Source: Alphaproteobacteria bacterium
Lineage (GTDB): Bacteria > Myxococcota_A > UBA796 > GCA-2862545
Length of the DNA: 64,000 bases
Reading direction: 5' to 3'
Assembly: GCA_020632885.1 (NCBI GenBank)
Contig: JACKEQ010000003.1
Span: forward strand, 558,001 to 622,000
The notes below the pieces were generated by a model. It did not search any database. It was not told where the DNA came from and was given only the letters and a program-made list of their open reading frames with translations. Within the stretch, counting starts at the first letter, position 1; every line of letters begins with the position of its first letter. Shown here piece by piece: positions 1 to 10,490 of the stretch. The translations under genes and the position numbers were made by a program.

Positions 1-1052
1 CGCGAGGAGCTCGCCGAGAAGCGCGAGGAGGCCGCACAGATCGAGGCCATCCTCGCCTCCGAGGCACGCCTGTGGGACGTCGTGAAGGGCGAGCTCGCGG
101 AGCTGCGGAAGGTCTACCTGGACGAGCGGCGCACCCGCATCGACGACGCCGAGGTGGAGCTCACGTACGACGAGGACGCCTACATCGTGAAGGAGGACAC
201 GTTCGTCGTGATCACCCGCGACGGGTGGATCAAGCGGCAGTCCTCGTTCAGCGACGTCAGCCGCATCCGCGTCCGCGACACCGACGAGATCGGGTGGCTC
301 ATCAAGGCCCACACGCGCTCCACCCTCACCCTGTTCAGCAGCCAGGGCTCGGCGTACGTCATGCGCGTCGATGATGTGCCTGCAACCACGGGATACGGCG
401 AACCCCTACAGCGTTACTTCAACTTCTCGGACGGCGAGAAGGTGGTCGGTGTCATCAGCCACGACGCCCGGCACCGGCCCGTGATCCAGGAGTCCCTGCC
501 GCTGGCGGACGACGACGCCTCCCCGCCGTGGGCGGTCGCGATGACCACCGGCGGACGCGTGCTGCGCGTGCCCTTCACGGCCCACGAGGAGGTGTCCACG
601 AAGTCTGGGCGCCGCTACGCGCGGCTCGACGACGGCGACGAGGTGCTCGCGGTCTACTCCTGCTCGGGCGACGAGGCCTGTGCCGCAGCCACCCGCCTCG
701 GTCGGGCCATCCTCTTCCCGGTCGCCGAGACGCCCATCCTGGCGCGGTCCGGCAAGGGGTCCACGGGCATCAAGGTCCGCGACGACGACCGTGTGGTGGC
801 CTTCGAGCTCGCGAAGGGCTCCCTGGACGGCCCGGAGGTCGTCACGAACGGGGGACGTGAGCTGGTCGTGCGCGAGCGGAAGTTCGGCATCAGCAAGCGC
901 GGGGCGCGCGGGCGCATCGTGCTCAAGCGCGGCACCATCGACGCCTGGAACCGTCAGCCCATCCTGCTCCTCGGGGTCCCCGACACCCCCACCGAGGACG
1001 ACGACCCCACCGAAGAGACCGAAGAAGCCCGGACCCCGCCCGGAGGTGAGGC

Positions 1053-1056
<4 letters not shown>
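1..1056 (+). CDS. parC: DNA topoisomerase IV subunit A, C-terminal part (partial at window start)
   Basis: The frame is open from base 1, so the 5' end lies outside the window. The visible 351 residues start with a charged helix (REELAEKREEA) and continue into the repeated blades of the GyrA/ParC C-terminal beta-propeller, with phrases such as FVVITRDGWIKR and GKGSTGIKVRDDDRVV. This domain wraps DNA and sets which supercoils the enzyme acts on. No GyrA box (QRRGGKG) is visible, which favours ParC over GyrA. The stop overlaps the start of the subunit B gene by four bases, so the two are co-translated. The acidic tail (TEDDDPTEETEEA) is unstructured. ParC rather than GyrA is an inference from the missing box and the ParE-like partner. 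Confidence 0.85.
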
Positions 1057-2972
<1,916 letters not shown>

Positions 2973-2983
2973 CCGGGGTCTCG

Positions 2984-3586
2984 ATGGACACGTTCTCGAC
3001 GGTGTACGACACGTTCATGGCGGGCTTCGAGGCCGCCGGGCTGCGGCGCTGGAGGTCCGAGCTCCTCGGCGGGCTCTCGGGCGACGTGCTCGAGATCGGT
3101 GCGGGCACCGGGGCCAACCTCGCCCACTACGGGCCCGACGTCCGGCGGCTCGTGCTCCTCGAGCCCAGCGAGGGCATGCGCGACAAGCTCGTCGAGCGGG
3201 CCGCCGGCCGTGAGGTCGAGGTGCTCGACACCTTCGCCGAGACCCTGCCCCTCCCCGACGCCAGCATGGACGCCGTGGTGTTCGGCCTCGTGCTCTGCAG
3301 CGTGCGCGACCCCGACCGGGTCGTGGCGGAGGCCTTCCGGGTGCTCCGGCCGGGCGGGCAGGCCGTGTTCGTCGAGCATGTCGTGGGTCACGGGGCGCTG
3401 GGCAGCCTCCACCGCGGTCTGACGCCCCTCTGGTCACGGGTGGCCGGCGGTTGCCAGCTCGACCGCGACAGCGGGGCCACCTTCGAGCGTGCGGGCTTCA
3501 CGTTCCAGGAGCTCACCCGCTCGAGCTTCCCGCTCGCCCTCGGTCTCGTCCCCGCCATCCGGGGCGTGGCGCTCAAGCCCGGCTGA
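2984..3586 (+). CDS. class I SAM-dependent methyltransferase
   Basis: 200 residues starting at an ATG 11 bases after the parE stop. The Rossmann fold is clear: motif I VLEIGAGTGANL near residue 37, an acidic end of strand 2 (LLEPSEGM), motif IV region DAVVFGLVLCSV and the post-motif LRPGGQAVFVEH. This is the Methyltransf_11/UbiE-like group that transfers methyl from S-adenosylmethionine to a small molecule; the substrate cannot be read from sequence. Closely related proteins are usually annotated only as methyltransferases. Its 3' end overlaps the convergent ferritin-like gene by 14 bases. Confidence 0.85.
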   Translation: MDTFSTVYDTFMAGFEAAGLRRWRSELLGGLSGDVLEIGAGTGANLAHYGPDVRRLVLLEPSEGMRDKLVERAAGREVEVLDTFAETLPLPDASMDAVVFGLVLCSVRDPDRVVAEAFRVLRPGGQAVFVEHVVGHGALGSLHRGLTPLWSRVAGGCQLDRDSGATFERAGFTFQELTRSSFPLALGLVPAIRGVALKPG

Positions 3587-4373
3587 CGGGGATCCCCCGG
3601 GCGCGCAGGGGTGCGAGCACCTGGCGCTGCAGCGCGCGCTCCGCGGCCACCAGGTACGCCTCGGTCCGCATCCAGCCCAGATCGGATGCGTGGACCTCGG
3701 CCTCCGGTGGACGGGCCCGGAGGTCGGCCCAGTTGGCCTCCACGCCCGCGATGGCGGCGTCCGCCGTGCGCCCGAGCGCCTCGACGTCGTCGGGGGTGAG
3801 GTGGTGGAGCGCCCAGTCCAGGAAGGTCCACCCGAAGGTCCCGTGGTCCGCCTCGTCCTCCACGATCCGCGCCAGCACGGCCCTCGTGAGCGGGTGGGTG
3901 CACGCCTTCCAGGTACCGTGGAGGAGCGGGATGGACAGCGCTTCGCCCACGCAGAAGAACGCCACGACCTGGTGGGCGGCCTTCACGAGCGGCTCGCACC
4001 CTTCCCCGTACGACGCGACCATCCGCTCGGGGTCGTAGGTCAGCGACACCGCCCCGCCCAGCTCGCCGGCGACCCGGGCACACAGCTCCACGTGCACCAT
4101 CTCGTCGAGCGGGAAGCGGCTGGCGAGCGCGATCAGATCGAGGGGCGCGCGGCACTCGATGAGCGACCGGAGGGTGGCCGCGCAGGCCGCACCGGTGCGG
4201 TGCTCCTGGAACGCCGCGCCCGTCCAGGCCCGCCGTGCCGCCTCGATCGTGGCCTCGGGATGCTCCCGCGGGTCGAGGGTGCCCCAGGGCATCGCCTCCA
4301 CCTCGGGCCGCTGGCGGCGGTAGCGCCGCTCGATGGATCCGCCGACCAGCTCGAGCTCGAAGAGCTCCTCCAT
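3573..4373 (-). CDS. ferritin-like diiron protein
   Basis: 266 residues, predicted mostly helical. Four carboxylate ligands with two ExxH motifs can be placed: Glu57 (FQEHRTG), Glu91-x-x-His94 (DEMVHVE), Glu144 (VGEALS) and Glu174-x-x-His177 (EADHGTF). This is the ferritin-like/ribonucleotide-reductase-like four-helix diiron pattern, so oxygen- or peroxide-linked chemistry is likely, but the substrate is unknown. It is the last gene of a three-gene minus-strand set (LysE-type exporter, lipoprotein, this gene), one base downstream of the lipoprotein stop. No signal peptide, so cytoplasmic. Family membership is well supported; function is not. Confidence 0.7.
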   Translation of the reverse strand: MEELFELELVGGSIERRYRRQRPEVEAMPWGTLDPREHPEATIEAARRAWTGAAFQEHRTGAACAATLRSLIECRAPLDLIALASRFPLDEMVHVELCARVAGELGGAVSLTYDPERMVASYGEGCEPLVKAAHQVVAFFCVGEALSIPLLHGTWKACTHPLTRAVLARIVEDEADHGTFGWTFLDWALHHLTPDDVEALGRTADAAIAGVEANWADLRARPPEAEVHASDLGWMRTEAYLVAAERALQRQVLAPLRARGIPVSRA

Positions 4374-4374
4374 G

Positions 4375-4776
4375 TCAGCCGGGCCCGCCCAGGCGCTGCG
4401 GTGGAGGCATCAGGTTGCCGACCGGTGGCTCGAGATCGGGCCCCTCGGGCCTCAGCTCCACGGTCCACGTCTCCTCGCCCTGGTGCGAGAAGGTGCGCTC
4501 CTCGCTGTCGTAGCCGGGATGGGAGACCTTCACGGTGACGGTGCTGCCCTCGTACGTGGTCAACGTGGTGCACCGCTCGGTGGCCACGGCGTCGTTCACG
4601 CGGACCTCCGCACCCTCCGGCACGACGTCCACGCAATACTTCGCCTCGACGGTGGGGGGCGCCATGAGGTTGCCCACGGGAGGCTCTGGAGGGTCGGGGG
4701 TCTTCTTCCCGCAGGCCATCAGCCCCACACCCGCCAACAGGAGCGGGGCTCCCACGATCTTCCGCCGACGCGCCAT
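4375..4776 (-). CDS. small lipoprotein with PEGA-like fold and duplicated PPVGNLM motif
   Basis: 133 residues. An N-terminal signal ends in a lipobox (GVGLMAC), so the protein is likely lipidated at the Cys near residue 22 and exported. The middle (VVPEGAEVRVNDA ... VTVKVSHPGYDSEERTF) reads like a PEGA-type beta-sandwich. The decapeptide PPVGNLMAPP follows the signal and PPVGNLMPPP recurs near the C-terminus, an unexplained duplication. It sits between a LysE-type exporter and a ferritin-like gene on the same strand with short gaps, so it is probably co-transcribed. No function can be assigned. Confidence 0.7.
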   Translation of the reverse strand: MARRRKIVGAPLLLAGVGLMACGKKTPDPPEPPVGNLMAPPTVEAKYCVDVVPEGAEVRVNDAVATERCTTLTTYEGSTVTVKVSHPGYDSEERTFSHQGEETWTVELRPEGPDLEPPVGNLMPPPQRLGGPG

Positions 4777-4812
4777 GTGTGCCTCCGGCCCGAGCCTACC
4801 GCGGGGGAGGCG

Positions 4813-5406
4813 TCAGGTCACCACCACAGCGATGCCGACGACCACCAGCAGCACACCGGTGAGCACCTCGACGACCCGGCCGCGCTCGGCGAGCCAGCGG
4901 TCTCCCCCCACACCCACGAGCGCCGCAGCGGCGAACACGTACCAGGACGCGTCGATCACCATCGCGAGGGCCGCGATGCCCGCTCGCGTGCCGAGCGTGC
5001 TGCCGTCCGGCACGAAGGAGCCCAGCAGGGCCAGGAAGAACACGGCGATCTTCGGGTTCAGGAACGCCGTCAGGAAGCCCTCGCGGAAGCCCCGTCCCTG
5101 CACCTCCTCCTCGCCGCCCCCACCGGACGCCATCAGCGAGCGCACACCGAGGTAGACGAGGAACAGCCCGCCCGCGAGGGCCAGGGCGCGACGAAGGCCA
5201 GGCACCGTGGTGACCAGGGCCGAGAAGCCCGCCACGGCGCCGAACGCATACAGCCCCACGCCGATGCCGTGACCCAGCCCCGTGGCCATCCCGCGCGAGC
5301 GCCCGCCAGCCACGGTGTTCCGCACGACCACCGCCAGACTGGGTCCCGGGGTGACCGCCCCCGAGGCGCACAATGCGGCGATGGCCAACCAGCGGGCAGG
5401 TTCCAT
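4813..5406 (-). CDS. LysE/RhtB family amino-acid exporter
   Basis: About 197 residues with six hydrophobic segments and the family start signature SGAVTPGPSLAVVVRNT, followed by G-H-G-I-G-V-G-L-Y in helix 2 and FLTAFLNPKIAVFFLALL in the central part. LysE/RhtB proteins export amino acids or homoserine lactones from the cytoplasm; the substrate here is unknown. Two in-frame ATG codons are possible, at 5415 and 5406; the second is chosen because a GGATAG -10-like hexamer lies at 5416-5421, directly upstream of both. It is divergent from the TPR-Clp gene and leads the exporter, lipoprotein, ferritin-like set. Confidence 0.85.
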   Translation of the reverse strand: MEPARWLAIAALCASGAVTPGPSLAVVVRNTVAGGRSRGMATGLGHGIGVGLYAFGAVAGFSALVTTVPGLRRALALAGGLFLVYLGVRSLMASGGGGEEEVQGRGFREGFLTAFLNPKIAVFFLALLGSFVPDGSTLGTRAGIAALAMVIDASWYVFAAAALVGVGGDRWLAERGRVVEVLTGVLLVVVGIAVVVT

Positions 5407-5510
5407 CCGCGCCATCTATCCTGCGATCGACGCTCCATCCTCGCGCGGATGCGTCGAACAGGTCGTCGCACGGGCCAGGTGTGCTTAGGGTCACCCGAGG
5501 AGGACGAACG

Positions 5511-8500
5511 TTGTCGCAGAACGCCCGCCAGCACTTCTCGACAGGCAGCAAGCTCTTCACCGCCGGACAGCTCGACGAGGCCGCAAGGGCCTTCGAGCAG
5601 GCGCTCGCCATCGATCCCACCCTCACGGCCGCCGCGTTCCAGCTGGCCCGCGTGCGCGAGGCCCAGGGCGCCTGGACGCGAGCCGTGGAGGCGTACGACA
5701 GGCTGCTGGAGCACGAGCCCACCCACCAGACCGCCCTCGCCAACCGCGGCGAGTGCCTGCGGCAGGCGGGCTGCTACCCCCTCGCGCTCGAGGACTACAC
5801 GCGGGCGCTCGAGGTCCAACCCGACCACCTGTTCGCCCTCGCGGGCCGCGCCGAGACCCTCCGGATGCTCGGGCGCAGCCACGAGGCCCTCGCGTGGTTC
5901 GACAGCGCGCTGGGCGTGAACCCCGAGCACGTGTTCGCGCTGCGCGGGAAGGCCGCCACCCTCAACGCTCTCGCGCGGTACGAGGAGGCGCTGCCCTACT
6001 GGACCGAGGCCATCGCACTCGATCCAGAGTCCAGCTTCTCGATCCAGGGCCGTGACGAAGCCCGTCGTGCGATGGAGGCCGGCGACCGCGGCAGCCCGCC
6101 CGACGACACGCCGCCCATGGTCGGCGCCGCCCTTCTCGCCCGCAACCGCTACGACTGGGGCCGCGCGCTGGCCTCCGAGCGCCGCTGGCCAGCGGCCATC
6201 GAGGCCTTCCAGCAGGCCCTGGAGGTCCGGTCCACGTGGGTGGACTGCGCCCTCGAGCTCGCCATCGCCCACGAGGAGTCCCAGGCCTGGGAAGACGCCC
6301 TGCGCGCCTACGACCGGGTGCTCGAGATGGAGCCCACCCGCGTGGAGGCCGCGAGCAACCAGGGCGATGTCCTCCGCAAGGAGGAGCGCTACGAGGAGGC
6401 CATCGGCGCCTACGACCGCGCGCTCCAGCTCAAGCCCGACCACGTCGAGGCCCTCGCGGGTCGCGGCGAGGCCCTCCGGCACCTGTCCAGGTTCGACGCC
6501 GCGCTGACGTGGTTCTCGCGGGCCGTCGAGCAGCGCCCGCAGTACGCCTTCGCCCTCCGCGGCAAGGCGGCCGCCCTGAACGCCCTCGGCCGGCACGAAG
6601 AGGCCCTGCCCCTCTGGGAGCGCGCGCTGGGCGTGGATCCCGCGTCCGCGTTCAGCTCCGTGGGCCTCGAGAAGACCCGGGAGGCCCTGGCGGACGACGA
6701 GCCCGCCCGCCTGGTGCCGTGGAACGGGCACCAGCTCCCCGACCGCGCGACCCTGAGCCGCGCCCAGGGCCTCATCCGGCAGGCCCGCCACGCCGAGGCC
6801 ATCCAGCTGCTCGAGGAGGCGACCCGCACCGACCCCACCTGGGTCGAGCCGCTCTACCTCCTGGGCGTCGCACGGGTCGAGATGCGCGACTACACCGGCG
6901 CCATCGACGCGCTGGAGACGGCACTCGCCCTCGAGCCCGAGCACCTCGAGGCCGCCCTCGCGCGCGCCAACGCCATGCGGAAGAACAGCGACTACCGCAG
7001 CGCCATCGAGGCCTACGACGCCATCCTGGAGCTCCAGCCCGACGAGATCCGCGCCCTCACCCAGCGTGGCGAGTGCAGCCGGATGCTGGGCGACTTCACC
7101 GCCGCTCTGCGCTGGTTCGAGCGGGCCCTGGCCGTACGGCCCAACCACAACTTCGCGCTCTGCGGGAAGGCGGCGTGCCTCAACGCGCTCGGCCGCTTCC
7201 GGGAGGCCGAGCCCATCTGGGTGGCCGCCCTCCAGGACAACTCCCGCTCGCCGTTCATCCGCCGGGGCCTCGCCAGCTGCCGGGCCGCCCTGGGGCGCCC
7301 GGAGGCGGGGTCCCTCATGCCCGCCCAGCAGACCGGCATGGTCCGCGGCCCCGGCGTGCGCTCACGGGCCCAGCAGGCCGTCGAGCAGGGTCGGAGCCAC
7401 TACAAGGCCGGCGAGTACCAGCAGGCCATCCACGCCTTCCGGCGCGCCCTGTCGATCGACCCCGCGTTCAACGAGGCCGCCCTGCGCCTCGGCATGGCCT
7501 ACGAGGACGACCGCCAGTACGACGCCGCCATCGAGGCCTACGAGCGCTGCATCGCCATCGACGACCAGCACTACCAGGCGGCCACGAACATCGGCGAGGC
7601 CATGCGCAAGAACGGCCGGTACGCCGAGGCCATCGACGCGTACGACCGCGCCCTGCGCATCCAGCCCACCTACCTCTACGCCCTGGCCGGCCGCGCCGAG
7701 TGCATGCGCATGGAGAAGGACAACGAGGGTGCGCTGGAGTGGTTCGACAAGGCTCTCGCCGAGAACGACCAGCACGCGTTCGCCATCCAGGGCAAGGCCG
7801 CCGCCCTCAACACCCTCGGGCGCTTCGACGAGGCCCAGCCGCTCTGGGAGCGCGCGCTGGCCATCGAGCCCACGAGCAAGTTCGCGCAGGACGGGCTCGC
7901 CAAGTGCCAGGCCAACCTCACCGAGCCCAAGCTCGACGAGGAGCCCAGCGTGCTCCAGGAGCAGGGCCGCGACCTCACCGAGCTCGCGCGGGCGGGCCGC
8001 CTGGCGCCGGTGATCGGACGGAAGTCCGAGATCCGCTCGGTGATGAAGACCCTCGTGCGGCGTCTCAAGGCCAACCCCCTGCTCCTCGGTGACCCCGGCG
8101 TCGGGAAGACCGCCGTCGTGGAGGGCGTCGCGCAGCGCCTGGTGGGCCCCGGCGCCCCCGAGCGGCTCAAGAACCTCCGCATCATCGAGCTGTCCATGGG
8201 CGGCCTGGTGGCGGGCACGAAGTACCGGGGCACCTTCGAGGAGCGCCTCAAGAGCATCGTGAAGGAGTGCCGCGACAACCCCGAGATCGTGCTGTTCATC
8301 GACGAGATCCACACGCTCGTCGGGGCCGGACGCACGGAGGGGGGCTCGCTCGACGCCGCGAACATCCTCAAGCCCGCCCTGGCCCGCGGGGAGATCACGA
8401 TCATCGGTGCCACGACCGTCGAGGAGTACACGCGCAGCTTCGAGACCGACAGCGCGCTCGACCGTCGCTTCCAGCCCATCCGCATCGAGGAGCCCAGCGA

Positions 8501-9755
8501 GGACGAGGCCGTCGAGCTGCTCACCGCGCTCGCGAGCGCCTACGAGAAGCACCACGAGGTGAAGATCGACCGCGCGGCCCTCTCGGCGTGCGTCCGTCTC
8601 GCGGTGCGCTTCATCCCGGACCGTCGCCTCCCCGACAAGGCGCTCGACGTGCTGGACGAGGCGTGCGCGGAGGCCTCCCTGGGCGGGCTGGCGCTCGTCA
8701 CCCGGAAGACCGTGGCCGAGGTGATGTCCGAGCGCACGGGCGTTCCCGTGGCCGACCTGGGCGACAGCGAGCGCGACCGGCTCCTGCACCTCGAGGACGC
8801 CCTGTCCCGCAAGGTCGTCGGCCAGCCCGAGGCCGTCCGCGAGATCGCCAACGCGGTGCGCATGGCCCGCAGCGGCCTGCGCGATCCAGGCCGTCCGCGC
8901 GGGGTGTTCATGTTCGTGGGCAGCAGCGGGGTCGGCAAGACCGAGCTCGCGAAGACCCTCGCGGACACGCTGTTCCCGGAGGGCGACGCCCTCATCCGCA
9001 TGGACATGTCGGAGTTCAGCGACAAGTTCACCGCCAGCCGGCTCGTCGGCGCGCCGCCGGGCTACGCCGGCCGTGGCGAGGAGGGCCAGCTCTCCGGTCC
9101 CCTCCGCCGTCGCCCGTACTCCGTCGTCCTGCTCGACGAGTTCGAGAAGGCCCACCCCGACGTCCAGGCGATGTTCCTCTCGCTCTTCGACGAGGGGCGG
9201 CTCACCGACGCAGAGGGCCGCGAGGTGCACGCCACCGAGGCGTTCTTCATCCTCACGACCAACGCGGGCACCGAGTTCTCCGGCCGCTCGCGGCTCGGGT
9301 TCGGCGGCAGCGACCCCGGTCAGCGTCGGTCCCTCGCCATCGAGCGCCTACGGCAGTCCTTCCGCCCCGAGCTCCTCAACCGCCTCGACGACACCATCGT
9401 CTTCGACCCCCTCGAGGTCGACGCGCGGCGCGCCATCGCCGAGCTCCACCTCCAGGGCCTCGCCGAGCGGGCAGCCGAGCGAGGCGTCGTGCTCACCTGG
9501 ACGTCCGGTGTGGCGGCCCTCTGCGCCGAGCATGGCGCGGACCCCGCCTTCGGCGCCCGTCCGGTGGTGCGCGCCGTGGAAGAGCTCGTGGCCGAGCCGC
9601 TCGGAAGCCGGATGATCGCGAACGCCGGCAAGCGCGCGGTGCAGGCCGTCGTGGAGGACGGCACCGTGGTGTTCCGCGAGGAGGGCTACTCGCCGCCGCC
9701 GGCGCCGGACTCGTCGCAGAACCCGTCGGTGCCCGCGGCGCTGATGCAGAGCTGA
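5511..9755 (+). CDS. TPR-repeat/ClpA-ClpC-type AAA+ unfoldase fusion
   Basis: 1414 residues from a TTG start with a good ribosome site (GAGGAGG) upstream; an earlier ATG at 5373 is in frame but has no such site. Residues 1-805 hold four tandem supermodules of about 200 residues, each a run of TPRs closing with a WF...GKAAxLNxLGR...EALPLW unit. Residues 815-1414 are a two-ring Clp ATPase: D1 Walker A GDPGVGKT 860-867, Walker B Asp931-Glu932, pore loop TKYRGTFEERL; D2 Walker A GSSGVGKT 1137-1144, Walker B Asp1209-Glu1210, pore Tyr in GYAGRGEEG. There is no ClpB-like coiled M domain and no Clp_N domain; the TPRs take that place. The loop SRLGFGGSD sits where ClpC has its ClpP-binding LGF. Expected to unfold proteins selected by the TPR region. 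Confidence 0.9.
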   Translation: MSQNARQHFSTGSKLFTAGQLDEAARAFEQALAIDPTLTAAAFQLARVREAQGAWTRAVEAYDRLLEHEPTHQTALANRGECLRQAGCYPLALEDYTRALEVQPDHLFALAGRAETLRMLGRSHEALAWFDSALGVNPEHVFALRGKAATLNALARYEEALPYWTEAIALDPESSFSIQGRDEARRAMEAGDRGSPPDDTPPMVGAALLARNRYDWGRALASERRWPAAIEAFQQALEVRSTWVDCALELAIAHEESQAWEDALRAYDRVLEMEPTRVEAASNQGDVLRKEERYEEAIGAYDRALQLKPDHVEALAGRGEALRHLSRFDAALTWFSRAVEQRPQYAFALRGKAAALNALGRHEEALPLWERALGVDPASAFSSVGLEKTREALADDEPARLVPWNGHQLPDRATLSRAQGLIRQARHAEAIQLLEEATRTDPTWVEPLYLLGVARVEMRDYTGAIDALETALALEPEHLEAALARANAMRKNSDYRSAIEAYDAILELQPDEIRALTQRGECSRMLGDFTAALRWFERALAVRPNHNFALCGKAACLNALGRFREAEPIWVAALQDNSRSPFIRRGLASCRAALGRPEAGSLMPAQQTGMVRGPGVRSRAQQAVEQGRSHYKAGEYQQAIHAFRRALSIDPAFNEAALRLGMAYEDDRQYDAAIEAYERCIAIDDQHYQAATNIGEAMRKNGRYAEAIDAYDRALRIQPTYLYALAGRAECMRMEKDNEGALEWFDKALAENDQHAFAIQGKAAALNTLGRFDEAQPLWERALAIEPTSKFAQDGLAKCQANLTEPKLDEEPSVLQEQGRDLTELARAGRLAPVIGRKSEIRSVMKTLVRRLKANPLLLGDPGVGKTAVVEGVAQRLVGPGAPERLKNLRIIELSMGGLVAGTKYRGTFEERLKSIVKECRDNPEIVLFIDEIHTLVGAGRTEGGSLDAANILKPALARGEITIIGATTVEEYTRSFETDSALDRRFQPIRIEEPSEDEAVELLTALASAYEKHHEVKIDRAALSACVRLAVRFIPDRRLPDKALDVLDEACAEASLGGLALVTRKTVAEVMSERTGVPVADLGDSERDRLLHLEDALSRKVVGQPEAVREIANAVRMARSGLRDPGRPRGVFMFVGSSGVGKTELAKTLADTLFPEGDALIRMDMSEFSDKFTASRLVGAPPGYAGRGEEGQLSGPLRRRPYSVVLLDEFEKAHPDVQAMFLSLFDEGRLTDAEGREVHATEAFFILTTNAGTEFSGRSRLGFGGSDPGQRRSLAIERLRQSFRPELLNRLDDTIVFDPLEVDARRAIAELHLQGLAERAAERGVVLTWTSGVAALCAEHGADPAFGARPVVRAVEELVAEPLGSRMIANAGKRAVQAVVEDGTVVFREEGYSPPPAPDSSQNPSVPAALMQS

Positions 9756-10471
9756 TAGGCCGCGTCCGTGCTGCGCTTCGCGGTACGGGCGTAGTCGAGC
9801 CACTCGCGCGCGAGGGTCTTGGTGTTGTTCCGGCTCGCCTTCACGCGCTCGTCGAGCTCGTCGCTGGGCTCGATGGTGTAGCGCTCCGAGAGGTAGCGCC
9901 ACTCCTTGTGGGCGGAGATCGCCTTGATCTTGTGGAGCGTGTAGACGTTCTCGACGAACTGGTCGCCGCTCCAGACATTCCGGTTGTCGAGCGCGATGTC
10001 CGCCCAGCGGATGGCCTCCTCCATGTAGTCGGGGCCCTTCTTGGACAGGTACTTCGCGAACATGTAGCAGAGCGCCGGATCGGACTGGTCGATCTCGGAG
10101 AGGTGCCGGCGGACGATGCCCTCCCAGCGGTGGAGGTCGCCCTTCGCCCACGCGTCGCGCATGAGCACGATGCTCACCTTGCGCTTCACGGTCTGCAGCT
10201 CGGCTTCGCGCTGCGTACGGTCGAGACAGCGGATCTCACCGTCCTTCAGGCGACCCATGATGGCCGCGGGCTCCAGACGCACGAGGTCTCCGCACGGGGC
10301 GACGGCCTGGCTGATCTCGGACCCCATCAGGGCCTCGAGCTCCTCCTCCTCGGCGGTCAGGTCGATGTCGACGAAGCCCGTGGAGAAGTCGTCCATATCC
10401 GTGGTTGGAGCGCCGTTCTTCTTGCACCCCAAGAGGGACGCGACGAGCAACAGGGCGGTGAGGCGGACCAT
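9686..10471 (-). CDS. lipoprotein with a five-cysteine helical domain shared with the protein at 62121-63992
   Basis: 261 residues from the ATG at 10471; the open frame extends upstream but the lipobox (VASLLGC) fixes this start. After a short acidic linker comes a domain of about 190 residues with landmarks HLSEIDQSDPALCY, LSKKG, AIRWADIALDN and LAREWLDYA. All five of its cysteines (APC, IRC, LCY, QLC, GFC) recur at the same places in the C-terminal domain of the large coiled-coil protein at 62121-63992, so the two are paralogous domains. Function unknown; exported location suggests disulphides. A TATAGT -10-like hexamer lies at 10490-10495. Its 3' end overlaps the convergent TPR-Clp gene by 70 bases. 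Confidence 0.75.
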   Translation of the reverse strand: MVRLTALLLVASLLGCKKNGAPTTDMDDFSTGFVDIDLTAEEEELEALMGSEISQAVAPCGDLVRLEPAAIMGRLKDGEIRCLDRTQREAELQTVKRKVSIVLMRDAWAKGDLHRWEGIVRRHLSEIDQSDPALCYMFAKYLSKKGPDYMEEAIRWADIALDNRNVWSGDQFVENVYTLHKIKAISAHKEWRYLSERYTIEPSDELDERVKASRNNTKTLAREWLDYARTAKRSTDAAYQLCISAAGTDGFCDESGAGGGE

Positions 10472-10490
10472 TCGCAATCTCCGTCCGCGA

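Noticed and set aside
5133..7148. Minus-strand open frame opposite the TPR repeats
   Set aside because: It begins inside the TPR coding region and runs through the LysE gene out of frame; the composition is that of a GC-rich shadow.
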